Shown here: piece after piece, positions 26,386 through 34,007 of the stretch
How positions within the stretch are numbered: position 1 is the first letter of the stretch
Layout of the letters: each line of letters begins with the position of its first letter
DNA from: CAYREX01 sp964423505
GTDB taxonomy: Bacteria; Fermentibacterota; Fermentibacteria; Fermentibacterales; JCC-6
DNA length: 64,000 nt
Reading direction: 5' to 3'
Assembly: GCA_964423505.1 (NCBI GenBank)
Contig: CAYREX010000003.1
Coordinates: 241,447-305,446, forward strand
Program-made: the position numbers and the translations under genes
The notes under the pieces: model-generated
What the model saw: only the letters and a program-made list of their open reading frames with translations
Database searches by the model: none
What the model was told of the DNA's origin: nothing

Positions 26386-27324
26386 ATGAGGGTTCTGGTG
26401 ACCGGTGGGGCCGGCTTCATAGGCTCCAACGTCGCGGACGCCTACCTTGCCGAGGGGTGGGAGGTCCACGTGATGGACGACCTCTCCACCGGCTTCGCCC
26501 GGAACGTCCCCGGTGACGCCCTCTTCCACAGGATGGACATACGCAGTCCGGAGGCAGCCGACCTGGTCCGCGATGGCGGCTTCGACGTTGTCTGCCACCA
26601 TGCCGCGCAGATGGACGTGAGGCGCTCGGTCAGGGAGCCGGTCTTCGACGCCGACGTGAACGTGCTGGGCACCGTATCCCTCCTGGAGGCGTGCAGGAGC
26701 GGCGGCGTCCGAAGGGTGGTCTACGCCTCCACGGGGGGGGCCGTCTACGGCGAGCCTAAGGACATACCGGTCCGGGAGGACCACCCGATCGACCCCATAT
26801 GCCACTACGGCGTGAGCAAGCACACCGTGGAGCACTACCTCTTCCTCTACCGGCACCTCTACGGCCTCGGCTACGCGGTGCTCCGATACCCCAACGTCTA
26901 CGGCCCCCGGCAGAACCCCTACGGCGAGGCGGGGGTGACCGCCATCTTCACCCTGGCCTACCTCACCGGGAAACCGCCGAGGATAAACGGCGACGGCGGC
27001 CAGCTCAGGGACTACGTCCACGTCCGCGACATCGCCAGGGCCAACATCATGGCCTCCGACCCGGAGCATCTCCCCTCGGAGGGCCGGGTCATGAACCTGG
27101 GCTGGGGCGAGGGGAGGTCGGTCCTCGAGCTCGACCGGATAATCAGGGAGCTGGTCGGGACCGACCTCGAGCCGACCTTCGGCCCCCCCCTCCCGGAGGA
27201 GATAAGGCGCATAGCGCTGGACGCCTCCAGGGCCCGGGAGGTGCTGGGATGGAGGCCGGAGATACACTTCGAGGAGGGGCTGGCCGACCTTGTCTCGTAC
27301 CACAGGGAGAGGCTCTCCAGTTGA
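26386..27324 (+). CDS. NAD-dependent sugar epimerase/dehydratase (GalE-like extended SDR)
   Basis: 312 residues: VTGGAGFIGSNV (NAD), HHAAQMDVRRS, YASTGGAVYGEP, the catalytic YGVSK, and RYPNVYGPRQNP. It most resembles UDP-glucose 4-epimerase, but related dehydratases share these motifs, so the exact sugar is open. ATG 26386 begins the Rossmann fold directly. gmhB follows with a TTGA overlap, suggesting a heptose or other LPS sugar route. Confidence 0.88.
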   Translation: MRVLVTGGAGFIGSNVADAYLAEGWEVHVMDDLSTGFARNVPGDALFHRMDIRSPEAADLVRDGGFDVVCHHAAQMDVRRSVREPVFDADVNVLGTVSLLEACRSGGVRRVVYASTGGAVYGEPKDIPVREDHPIDPICHYGVSKHTVEHYLFLYRHLYGLGYAVLRYPNVYGPRQNPYGEAGVTAIFTLAYLTGKPPRINGDGGQLRDYVHVRDIARANIMASDPEHLPSEGRVMNLGWGEGRSVLELDRIIRELVGTDLEPTFGPPLPEEIRRIALDASRAREVLGWRPEIHFEEGLADLVSYHRERLSS

Positions 27325-27929
27325 GACCGCCGGTCTTCCTCGACCGTGACGGCGTGATAAACCAGAACCGGAGCGGTTACGTCCGAACCCTCTCCGACTG
27401 GGTCCCGCTCCCCGGCTCCCTCGAGGCGGTCGCGAGGCTGAGCGCCGCGGGTCACCCTGTGGTCGTGGTCACCAACCAGTCCGCCATAGCCCGCGGCTAC
27501 ACCACCACGGAAGAGGTGGAGAGGGTTCACGACAGGCTCCGCAGCATGGTCTGCGACCTGGGCGGCGAGGTCTCCGCCACCTACTACTGTCCACACCATC
27601 CGGACGACGGCTGCGACTGCAGGAAGCCGCGGACAGGCATGGTTGCGAGGGCCAGGCTCGAGCTGGGGCTGCCGCAGGCAGGTTACCTGGTGGGTGACGC
27701 GGACAGCGACATGGAGCTGGGCAGGCGGGTCGGCCTCCGGACCATACTGGTGAGGAGCGGAAGGGGCCTCGCACAGCTGCGGCTCATGAGGGCGGAGTGC
27801 AGACGCATGCCCGACCTCGTCGTGGACGACCTCTCCGAGGCTGCCAGGCGCATACTCGGCGGAGAGCCTCCGGGTAGTGGCATATTCAAAGGTCCCGGTG
27901 GCTTGACGCAGTCAGGTCCCAACCGATAA
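27321..27929 (+). CDS. gmhB: D-glycero-D-manno-heptose 1,7-bisphosphate 7-phosphatase (HAD family)
   Basis: 202 residues. The HAD nucleophile motif FLDRDGVIN (Asp8, Asp10), VVTNQSAIARG, and the GmhB zinc loop CPHHPDDGCDCRKP (Cys-x-His and Cys-x-Cys) followed by VGDADSDMELG identify it. It makes the heptose phosphate used for LPS core, which fits the heptosyltransferase-like gene at 36.7 kb. TTG 27321 (TTGA overlap) gives a normal N-terminus. The C-terminus runs about 20 residues past the family domain and contains the promoter of the next gene. Confidence 0.92.
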   Translation: MRPPVFLDRDGVINQNRSGYVRTLSDWVPLPGSLEAVARLSAAGHPVVVVTNQSAIARGYTTTEEVERVHDRLRSMVCDLGGEVSATYYCPHHPDDGCDCRKPRTGMVARARLELGLPQAGYLVGDADSDMELGRRVGLRTILVRSGRGLAQLRLMRAECRRMPDLVVDDLSEAARRILGGEPPGSGIFKGPGGLTQSGPNR

Positions 27930-27930
27930 A
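27903..27930 (+). promoter_or_regulatory. candidate promoter for the response regulator
   Basis: TTGACG (27903-27908, 5 of 6) is followed after 16 nt by GATAAA (27925-27930, 4 of 6); TAAATA two bases later is an alternative -10. It lies over the end of gmhB and would give a leader of about 24 nt containing GAAGGGAG. Confidence 0.45.
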
Positions 27931-27960
27931 TAAGGTATGGGGTCTTGAAGGGAGCTTCGC

Positions 27961-28344
27961 CTGTCCAGGATACTGGTAGTCGACGACGATGCCGCCGTGC
28001 GGGAGATGCTCGAGGAGTTCTTCCGCTCGAGGGGATACGATGTCAGCGGAGCCGGTGACGGCAGGAGCGCCCTCTCGCTCGCCGAGGCCGATGGAGTGGA
28101 CGTGGTGGTCACCGACATTGTCATGCCCGAGATGGAGGGCGTGGAGTTCATCAGGGAGCTCCGCGGGCGGCATCCGGGCATCAGCGTCATAGCCCTCTCC
28201 GGCGGCGGCTCGCTCGGGCCGGACACCTATCTGCACATCGCCTCGAAGCTGGGGGCTGACAGGACCTTCAGGAAGCCGGTCCGGCTCAGCGAGCTGCTGA
28301 AGGCGGTCGAGAGCCTGACCGGCGGCGGTCAGCCCATCACGTAG
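27961..28344 (+). CDS. single-domain response regulator (CheY-like receiver), CTG start
   Basis: 127 residues consisting of one receiver domain: ILVVDDD acidic pocket, phospho-acceptor Asp in VVTDIVMPEMEG, Ser/Thr position in IALSGGG and Lys in FRKPVR. There is no output domain, so it should act by protein contact. An in-frame stop lies at 27946-27948, and between it and 27991 no ATG, GTG or TTG exists. Starting at GTG 27991 or ATG 27997 would delete the acidic pocket. CTG 27961, 6 nt after GGGAG, gives a textbook N-terminus (SRILVVDDD). No kinase is nearby. It overlaps the M42 gene convergently by 16 nt. Confidence 0.85.
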   Translation: MSRILVVDDDAAVREMLEEFFRSRGYDVSGAGDGRSALSLAEADGVDVVVTDIVMPEMEGVEFIRELRGRHPGISVIALSGGGSLGPDTYLHIASKLGADRTFRKPVRLSELLKAVESLTGGGQPIT

Positions 28345-29342
28345 GCCGTCAGCAGGTCCGCGGTGGCGGCCAGCCCGTCCTCGTGGGTCCTCTCCACCGA
28401 ATGGCTCGAGTCGACCCCCGGGCCGACCAGGGCGTGTCTCACGTCCAGGCCGGACTTCAGGGCCACCGCGGCGTCGGAGCCGTAGAACGGGTAGGTGTCC
28501 ACCACGTGGGGGATACCGTTCATCTCCGCCAGGGTCACCAGCCTCCTGGTCAGGTCGTAGTCGAACGGGCCGGTGCTGTCCGCCGCGCAGATGGTGACCC
28601 TCTCCTCCCTGGTCTCCCGCTTCCTGCCCGATATGCCCACGTCAACAGCTATCATCTCGGTGGCCTCCAGCGGCAGCAGCCCGGCGCCGCCGTGCCCCAC
28701 CTCCTCGTACCCCGTAATCAGAAAGTGCAGCGTCCGGAGCGGCACTATCTCCTCGCGCCTGAGCCGCGAAGCCACCTCCAGCACGATGGCCACCCCAACC
28801 TTGTCGTCCAGGTGCCTCGACTTGATGTACCCGCTCTCCGTCCTGACCGGGCGGGGATCGAGGTGCACGTAGTTGCCCACCCTCACCCCCAGCTCCAGCA
28901 CGTCCTCCCTGCCGGAGACCCGCTCGTCCAGCCTGAGGTACATGGAGTCGTTCTCCCTGCGGGCGGACGCCTTCTCCCGGCCGTGGGCGTGGACGGAGGC
29001 GTGCTCGTGCATGACGGTCCCCGTCACCAGCCTTCCGGAGTAGGTCTCGACGCTGCAGTACTCCCCCTCGACGCTGGCCATCGTGTACGAGCCGACCGGA
29101 CGGAACCTGACGGTGCCGTCCTCCTCGATGGCGCTGACCATCGCTCCGAGGGTGTCGAGATGGGCGCAGAGTATCACCCCCTCCGGCTCGGAGCCGCGGA
29201 GCGTTGCCAGCAGGGTCCCCTTGTTGCCCTGCACCACCGTGAGCCCCAGGTCCTCCAGCATCCCGCGGACGACCGACGCGGCCAGCTCGGTGTGTCCCGA
29301 GACGCTCCTGGTCCGGAGCAGCTGCATGAGAGTGCCTGTCAT
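28329..29342 (-). CDS. M42-family metallo-aminopeptidase
   Basis: 337 residues. Di-metal ligands are visible in CAHLDT, HLDDKVG, YEEVGHGG and AVDVG, with a C-terminal His in SSHSVERTHEDG, typical of glutamyl/tetrahedral (TET) aminopeptidases. They trim peptides in the cytoplasm as large oligomers. ATG 29342 lies 8 nt after GGGAGG. Confidence 0.92.
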   Translation of the reverse strand: MTGTLMQLLRTRSVSGHTELAASVVRGMLEDLGLTVVQGNKGTLLATLRGSEPEGVILCAHLDTLGAMVSAIEEDGTVRFRPVGSYTMASVEGEYCSVETYSGRLVTGTVMHEHASVHAHGREKASARRENDSMYLRLDERVSGREDVLELGVRVGNYVHLDPRPVRTESGYIKSRHLDDKVGVAIVLEVASRLRREEIVPLRTLHFLITGYEEVGHGGAGLLPLEATEMIAVDVGISGRKRETREERVTICAADSTGPFDYDLTRRLVTLAEMNGIPHVVDTYPFYGSDAAVALKSGLDVRHALVGPGVDSSHSVERTHEDGLAATADLLTAYVMG

Positions 29343-29391
29343 ATCGCTTACCTCCCGGCGTCTCTCCCCGGCCTCGGCGGCCGGAGAGCGG

Positions 29392-29397
29392 AACATA
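29392..29397 (-). promoter_or_regulatory. candidate -10 element for the M42 peptidase gene
   Basis: TATGTT on the minus strand, within CTATGTTCCGC, lies about 50 nt before the start; the same CTATGTTCCGC-like context with a TATGTT box occurs before dus at 14185. No -35 is convincing. Confidence 0.3.
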
Positions 29398-29426
29398 GCC
29401 CGGCCCCTGCGGCCGGGCCAGCCGGA

Positions 29427-29456
29427 TTGGTGCGGAGGAGCCCGGCGACACATATT
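29427..29456 (+). promoter_or_regulatory. candidate promoter giving a leaderless mRNA
   Basis: TTGGTG (29427-29432), 18 nt, CATATT (29451-29456), then exactly 7 nt to ATG 29464. Transcription would start at or one base before the start codon, and no Shine-Dalgarno lies within 20 nt. Confidence 0.45.
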
Positions 29457-29463
29457 CCAGGCC

Positions 29464-30828
29464 ATGGGATCAAAGGGACTTCTCAGACGTATGGCTGGCG
29501 GTGCGGGGTTCGTCCTCCCCTTCGCCCTGCCTGCTCTAGTGTTCCTCCTCTGGACGGCTTCCCGCAGCAGCGTGGACGAGAACGATCCCCTCCACATAGT
29601 CGCCACGATGGACCCGGACGGCGGCAGGACCACCACCTTCTCCACCATACTGGAGGACGGCGTGCAGGCGGTCTGGCTCTGCTCCTCCGGCACCTTCCTG
29701 GAGACCGGCTCCCGGGAGGCGCCCGGCCGCACGGTCACCTGGCAGCCCGAGGAGGGGGACACCGATTCGGTCAGGGTCGTCTGCATGACCCCCTCCACTG
29801 CGGACACGGTCCTGTTCCTCCCGGTCGTGCCCGATGTGCTCCCCAGCATAACCGTCTCGCCCGCCTACAACCTGGCGCTCACCGACAGGGCCAGGAGCAT
29901 GCAGCTGGCCCCGGGCAGCTACAGGGTGGTCTGCGCCGGCGAGGCGCTCCGGGGCTACGACGGCCTCTCCGTGGTGGTCATCTCCAGGAGCGACCGGGCG
30001 AGGGAGGTGCTCGGTCTGCTCCCCGGCGACACGACGGCCGTCTCGCTGCCCCTCGGCGGCCATGTCGAGGCGTTCGGCATAGACGACATGGAGCAGGCCC
30101 TGGACAACGGCGGCATCGTGACGGTCACCTTCGAGCCGGTGCTCCCGCCGGATACGGCCGCTGCTTCCTCCGGGCCGGCGGGCGGGTCTCCCGGCGCAAC
30201 GGGGGCGGACACGCTCTCCATGCCGGCCATCCGCCCCTCCGGAGCGCCCGGCGGGCCGGCGGGGGCCCCCTTCCCCGACCCGCCCCTCCTGCTACCCCTG
30301 ACCTGCGACCCGGTCGTCTCCGGCTTCATCGATTTGAGAAGAGAGGCACCGCTGCTCGACTCCGGCGTGCTGCTCCTCTCCGGTGCCGTCCCCGACTCGC
30401 TGGGATTCCCGGGCGGCGCGGTAACCTGCGCCGGCAGGATGGCCGACCAGAGGTACGAGCAGGCCGGCGCCGGGGTCTACTACGTGCGTGACGACCCGGG
30501 GGCGGTCTCCACCGCCACCCGTCTCTCCGATGCCCTGGGCCTGCCGGCAGTGCAGGTGAACACCATGCTCACCCTGAGGGATGACCGCGCCGCCGAGATG
30601 GCCCCGCTGCTCTCCGAGCCCGTCTCCGGCTCCGACAGCGTCGCGGTCGTGGTGGAGGCATCGGTCAGCGTCGCCGGAGGAGCGTCCTGGATACGGGAGT
30701 ACCGGCTCTTCGTGGCAGGCTCCGACTCCGGGAGGGACCGGCCCAGCGGTCTTCGTGGAGCGCCGCTCCCCGGCGTCTCCCTTCGGGACTCTCCCGGCTC
30801 CTACAGGGTGGCCGTCATACCCAGGTGA
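29464..30828 (+). CDS. membrane-anchored extracytoplasmic protein of unknown function
   Basis: 454 residues, not recognised. One N-terminal membrane segment at about 13-33 (VLPFALPALVFLLW) is followed by an extracytoplasmic region that is mostly beta-predicted. A Pro/Gly/Ala-rich linker at about 230-275 divides it in two. The second half has repeated acidic and hydrophobic strands (VAVVVEASVSVAGGASW). No catalytic motif is visible. It is monocistronic, between divergent M42 and convergent comEC genes. Confidence 0.6.
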   Translation: MGSKGLLRRMAGGAGFVLPFALPALVFLLWTASRSSVDENDPLHIVATMDPDGGRTTTFSTILEDGVQAVWLCSSGTFLETGSREAPGRTVTWQPEEGDTDSVRVVCMTPSTADTVLFLPVVPDVLPSITVSPAYNLALTDRARSMQLAPGSYRVVCAGEALRGYDGLSVVVISRSDRAREVLGLLPGDTTAVSLPLGGHVEAFGIDDMEQALDNGGIVTVTFEPVLPPDTAAASSGPAGGSPGATGADTLSMPAIRPSGAPGGPAGAPFPDPPLLLPLTCDPVVSGFIDLRREAPLLDSGVLLLSGAVPDSLGFPGGAVTCAGRMADQRYEQAGAGVYYVRDDPGAVSTATRLSDALGLPAVQVNTMLTLRDDRAAEMAPLLSEPVSGSDSVAVVVEASVSVAGGASWIREYRLFVAGSDSGRDRPSGLRGAPLPGVSLRDSPGSYRVAVIPR

Positions 30829-32131
30829 CCCCCAGCCTCCTCGGGTAGCCCCGACGCCTGGCGCGGAGAGCCAGCAGGAGCACTGCTGCGGCCCATGCCG
30901 GGAGCATCCCGCCGCCCACCCGGAGCGGCTCCACCTCCAGCAGCGAGAGCGCCCCGAGCCACAGCCAGGAGGTCCACTCGGCCAGCCGCCCGGCGGCGAC
31001 CGAGAGGGGCCCCGGCGCAAGCGCGGGCAGGCCCAGCAGCATCAGTGTGATCATGAAGGGGAAGGAGAGCACCGTGGCCGGCGGCGCGACAGGTGAGACT
31101 CCTCCGTAGACGGCCGACACCAGGGGCGCCAGGGCCACGGTCACCACGACTCCGGAGTATAGCAGGGAGAGGAGGCGCGACCCGGCCCCCCTCCCGGGCA
31201 TCCTGCCCATGAGCAGGAGGGCCAGCACGGCGGCGAAGGACATCTGTGCCCCCCTGTCCTCCAGGGCCCCCGGGCTGAGGATGGCCACCAGCACTACCGC
31301 CGCCGCCCAGATGCCCGGCAGGCAGGGCCTGCCACCTCCCAGGGCGAGCCAGCACATCACCATGCCCGCCATTATGCCCGCCCTGACCGAGGAGGCCCTC
31401 GCCCCGGTGAGCAGCACGTAGGAGGCAACGGCTGCCAGCGCCAGGAGCAGGCCCCACCTCCTCCGTCCGGCCAGCTTCCATGCGAGGCCGGTCGAGAGGG
31501 CGGCCACCAGTCCGACGTGAAGGCCGGAGACGGCCAGCAGGTGAGAGGTGCCGGTGGAGCGGAAGACCTCCCGGACGCCCTCCGGGACCTCCGCCCTCTC
31601 CCCTGCCGCAAGCGCCTGCAGGAGGGATCGGGTCCGCCTCTCCGGAACGCTCGTCCTCCACCTTCCGCAGAGAGCCCGCCTGAGCCGGTCCCACGGGGCG
31701 CCGGACTCACGTACCGTGAAGAGGTGCACGTCCAGGAAGCGTCCGTCCGCCGAGCCGAGCACCAGCACCGAGTCTCCCCGGCGCGCCATGGATGCAAGAG
31801 GCCTGGATGAGGCCCAGAGGCTCCGTCCGCCGCATTCCAGCATCACCCCCCGGGTGGTCCCGGTGACCGCGCGGCAGCGGAGGACATTCACCTCCCGCGG
31901 GAGGTCCGTCACCGCCGTCACGGTGTCCCGGGGGGAGAGAGATGCCCCCAGGAGCGCGGCGCATATAGCCAGCAGCAGGCGGCCGGAGCGTCGTCTGCCG
32001 GAGAGCGCCAGGGCGGCGGCGGCCAGCGCAAGGGCGGGGAATGCCGGCGGGGGACAGCGCAGTGGCGGAAGGGTATAGTAGGCCCCCAGGAAGAGCAGGA
32101 CATGAGCGAGGAGGGCTCCTGCGGTGAACAT
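30815..32131 (-). CDS. comEC: short ComEC/Rec2-family DNA-uptake channel protein
   Basis: 438 residues with about 10 membrane segments. The competence-domain signature is present as HLLAVSGLHVGLVAA, with GARASSVRAGIMA and later VTVALAPLVS. Full ComEC proteins carry a C-terminal metallo-beta-lactamase-like domain of about 250 residues, which is absent here, so this is the short form. It would form the inner-membrane DNA channel. ATG 32131 follows a strong promoter so closely that the mRNA should be leaderless. Confidence 0.85.
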   Translation of the reverse strand: MFTAGALLAHVLLFLGAYYTLPPLRCPPPAFPALALAAAALALSGRRRSGRLLLAICAALLGASLSPRDTVTAVTDLPREVNVLRCRAVTGTTRGVMLECGGRSLWASSRPLASMARRGDSVLVLGSADGRFLDVHLFTVRESGAPWDRLRRALCGRWRTSVPERRTRSLLQALAAGERAEVPEGVREVFRSTGTSHLLAVSGLHVGLVAALSTGLAWKLAGRRRWGLLLALAAVASYVLLTGARASSVRAGIMAGMVMCWLALGGGRPCLPGIWAAAVVLVAILSPGALEDRGAQMSFAAVLALLLMGRMPGRGAGSRLLSLLYSGVVVTVALAPLVSAVYGGVSPVAPPATVLSFPFMITLMLLGLPALAPGPLSVAAGRLAEWTSWLWLGALSLLEVEPLRVGGGMLPAWAAAVLLLALRARRRGYPRRLGVTWV

Positions 32132-32675
32132 TCCGGAAGCATTGTACCCGGATATGCTGCACGGTTCAAGCGGGATGCCCCTCTTCGTCCTTGACAACCT
32201 CCGGAGCGCGTTCAACGTGGGCTCCGTCTTCAGGACCGCAGAGTCCGTCAGCCCAGCGGGGGTCATCCTGACCGGAATCTGCTGCAGGCCCGGAGGCAGG
32301 AAGCTGGCCCACACCGCAAGGGGGACCCAGGCCACCGTCCCCTGGAGGTACTTCCGCGAGGTCCGGGAGGCTCTGCTCTGGTGCAGGGGCACCGGCCGGA
32401 GGCTGGTCGCCCTGGAGGGCGGCGACGGAGCGTTGCCGCTCTGGGAGGCCGGGCTGGGCGACGGCGACGCCCTCTTCCTCGGGAACGAGGCCGAGGGCCT
32501 CTGCCCGGAGGTGCTCCGCGGCGCCGACGTCAGGGTCCGATTTCCCCAGAGCGGGCGTCGCGACTGCATCAACGTATCCAGCACGGCGGCCATCGCAGCG
32601 GCCGAGATAGCCAGGGGCAGATGGTACCGGGAGCCGGCCGGAGCCGGTCAGCTCAGGGGCGGCCGCCTCACCTGA
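32124..32675 (+). CDS. SpoU/TrmH-family RNA 2'-O-ribose methyltransferase
   Basis: 183 residues with the three SPOUT motifs: LDNLRSAFNVGSVFRTAE (motif 1), ALFLGNEAEGL (motif 2) and INVSSTAAIAAAE (motif 3). It methylates tRNA or rRNA ribose; the site is unknown. The start is uncertain. GTG 32124 has GAGGAGGG 8 nt upstream but overlaps the start of comEC by 8 nt on the other strand. ATG 32154 and ATG 32175 are also in frame. Confidence 0.87.
   Translation: MNIPEALYPDMLHGSSGMPLFVLDNLRSAFNVGSVFRTAESVSPAGVILTGICCRPGGRKLAHTARGTQATVPWRYFREVREALLWCRGTGRRLVALEGGDGALPLWEAGLGDGDALFLGNEAEGLCPEVLRGADVRVRFPQSGRRDCINVSSTAAIAAAEIARGRWYREPAGAGQLRGGRLT
32141..32169 (-). promoter_or_regulatory. strong promoter of comEC, leaderless transcript predicted
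   Basis: On the minus strand TTGAAC (32164-32169), 17 nt, TACAAT (32141-32146, 5 of 6). The comEC ATG begins 9 nt after the -10, so the 5' leader would be about 2 nt. No Shine-Dalgarno is present. Confidence 0.6.
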
Positions 32676-34002
32676 TGTAGCCCAGGTCCCTCAGGTGCCT
32701 CTCCATGGTCTCCCCGAAGGGGACCTCCGGCGCCTCGTAGAGGGGCGGGGTTGCCCAGTAGTACATTGCCTCCTCCATCAAGGAGCTGTCCGGCATCGGC
32801 AGCGGACTCTGCTCGTGCGGGTCCTCCGAGAGGTCGAAGTAGGTGGTCCAGCCCTCCTCGACGCTCCATATGAGCTTGCCGTCACCCCTCCTGACGGAGA
32901 CCTGCTGGTCCGGAGACCAGAGGAGGTTGCCGGCGGGGATGCTCTCCACCGTGCCCTCTCCCCGGAGCACGCTCCCGCCCGGCAGACCCTCCGGAAGGTC
33001 GAGGCCGACCAGGTCGCCGATGGTCGGGAGCAGGTCCATCTGGCAGCAGGGCTCGCTGACCACCTCCCCCGCGGGGACGCCCGGGCCGCTCATCACCAGC
33101 GGCACGCGGGTAACCTCCTGGTAGAGGGTCCTCCCGTGCTCGACGCCGCCATGCTCCATGAACTCCTCGCCGTGGTCTGCGGTGACCACCACCAGGGTCG
33201 AGTCGGAGAGCCCCCGCGACCTCAGACCGGCCAGCAGCCTGGCCACGTGGTGGTCGGTGAATGCCACCTCTCCGTCGTAGAGCCCCTCCAGGTTCGCCAG
33301 GCAGGCGGCGGAGAGGGTTGTGTCCCCCTCGTTTATCGCCACCAGCTCGGAGACGGTCCCCCACTCGGAGCCGCAGGAGCCGGAGTATGCGGGGTCGGTG
33401 AACATGGTGTCGTACGGCGGCGGCGGGTCGTACGGCACGTGTGGGTCGTAGAGGTGCACCACCAGCAGGAAGGGCTCTCCCTGCAGGCCGTCCAGCCAGG
33501 CCAGGGCCGAGTCGACCGTCTCGTCCGCCCTCCTCTGGCTGGTCCTGTTGCTGACGCCCCGGGAGTCGAAGCTGTCGAAGCCGCGGTGGAAGCCGAAGTC
33601 CTCGCTGAGGAAGATGACGTTGAACAGGCCGCAGGTCCGGTACCCGGCCCCGTGCATGATGGTGACCAGGCTCGGTATCTCGGCGGACAGACCGTAGAGG
33701 ATGCCCTCCCTCCTAACGGCGCCATGCTCCCTGGGGCTCCGTCCGGTAAGGATGGAGGCGGTCGCGGGAAGGGTCCATGAGCTCTGCGCCTGGAACTGCG
33801 TGAAGAGGGTGCCCCGGGATGCGAGGCTGTCGATGCCGGGGGTGAGCCCCACCCTGCCGGACGCCGCTCCGAGCCTGTCCGCCCTCCATGTGTCTATCAC
33901 CACCAGGAGGACGCTCCTCGTCGGCGGCTCCTCACTGCCCGCGCCGCAGGAGAGAGTCATCAGCAGCACCAGGATGGCGGCTGCCGGCCGGAGAGGCCCC
34001 AT
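32668..34002 (-). CDS. sulfatase-fold lipoprotein hydrolase/transferase
   Basis: 444 residues. A lipobox (TLSC at about 16-19) anchors it in the periplasm. Alkaline-phosphatase/sulfatase-fold metal motifs are present: VVIDTWRADRL, SSWTLPATASILTG, HLYDPHVPY and TADHGEEFMEHGG. Where sulfatases have the Cys/Ser that becomes formylglycine there is Thr (WTLP), as in phospho-transferases of this fold, so a phosphodiesterase or phosphoethanolamine-type activity is as likely as sulfate hydrolysis. ATG 34002 lies 6 nt after the polA stop. Confidence 0.8.
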   Translation of the reverse strand: MGPLRPAAAILVLLMTLSCGAGSEEPPTRSVLLVVIDTWRADRLGAASGRVGLTPGIDSLASRGTLFTQFQAQSSWTLPATASILTGRSPREHGAVRREGILYGLSAEIPSLVTIMHGAGYRTCGLFNVIFLSEDFGFHRGFDSFDSRGVSNRTSQRRADETVDSALAWLDGLQGEPFLLVVHLYDPHVPYDPPPPYDTMFTDPAYSGSCGSEWGTVSELVAINEGDTTLSAACLANLEGLYDGEVAFTDHHVARLLAGLRSRGLSDSTLVVVTADHGEEFMEHGGVEHGRTLYQEVTRVPLVMSGPGVPAGEVVSEPCCQMDLLPTIGDLVGLDLPEGLPGGSVLRGEGTVESIPAGNLLWSPDQQVSVRRGDGKLIWSVEEGWTTYFDLSEDPHEQSPLPMPDSSLMEEAMYYWATPPLYEAPEVPFGETMERHLRDLGYIR

Positions 34003-34007
34003 CCACC

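Noticed and set aside
28383..30491. A 702-residue plus-strand open frame
   Set aside because: It runs across the M42 gene and the start of the unknown gene in other frames and has low-complexity composition; the conserved motifs are in the other frames.
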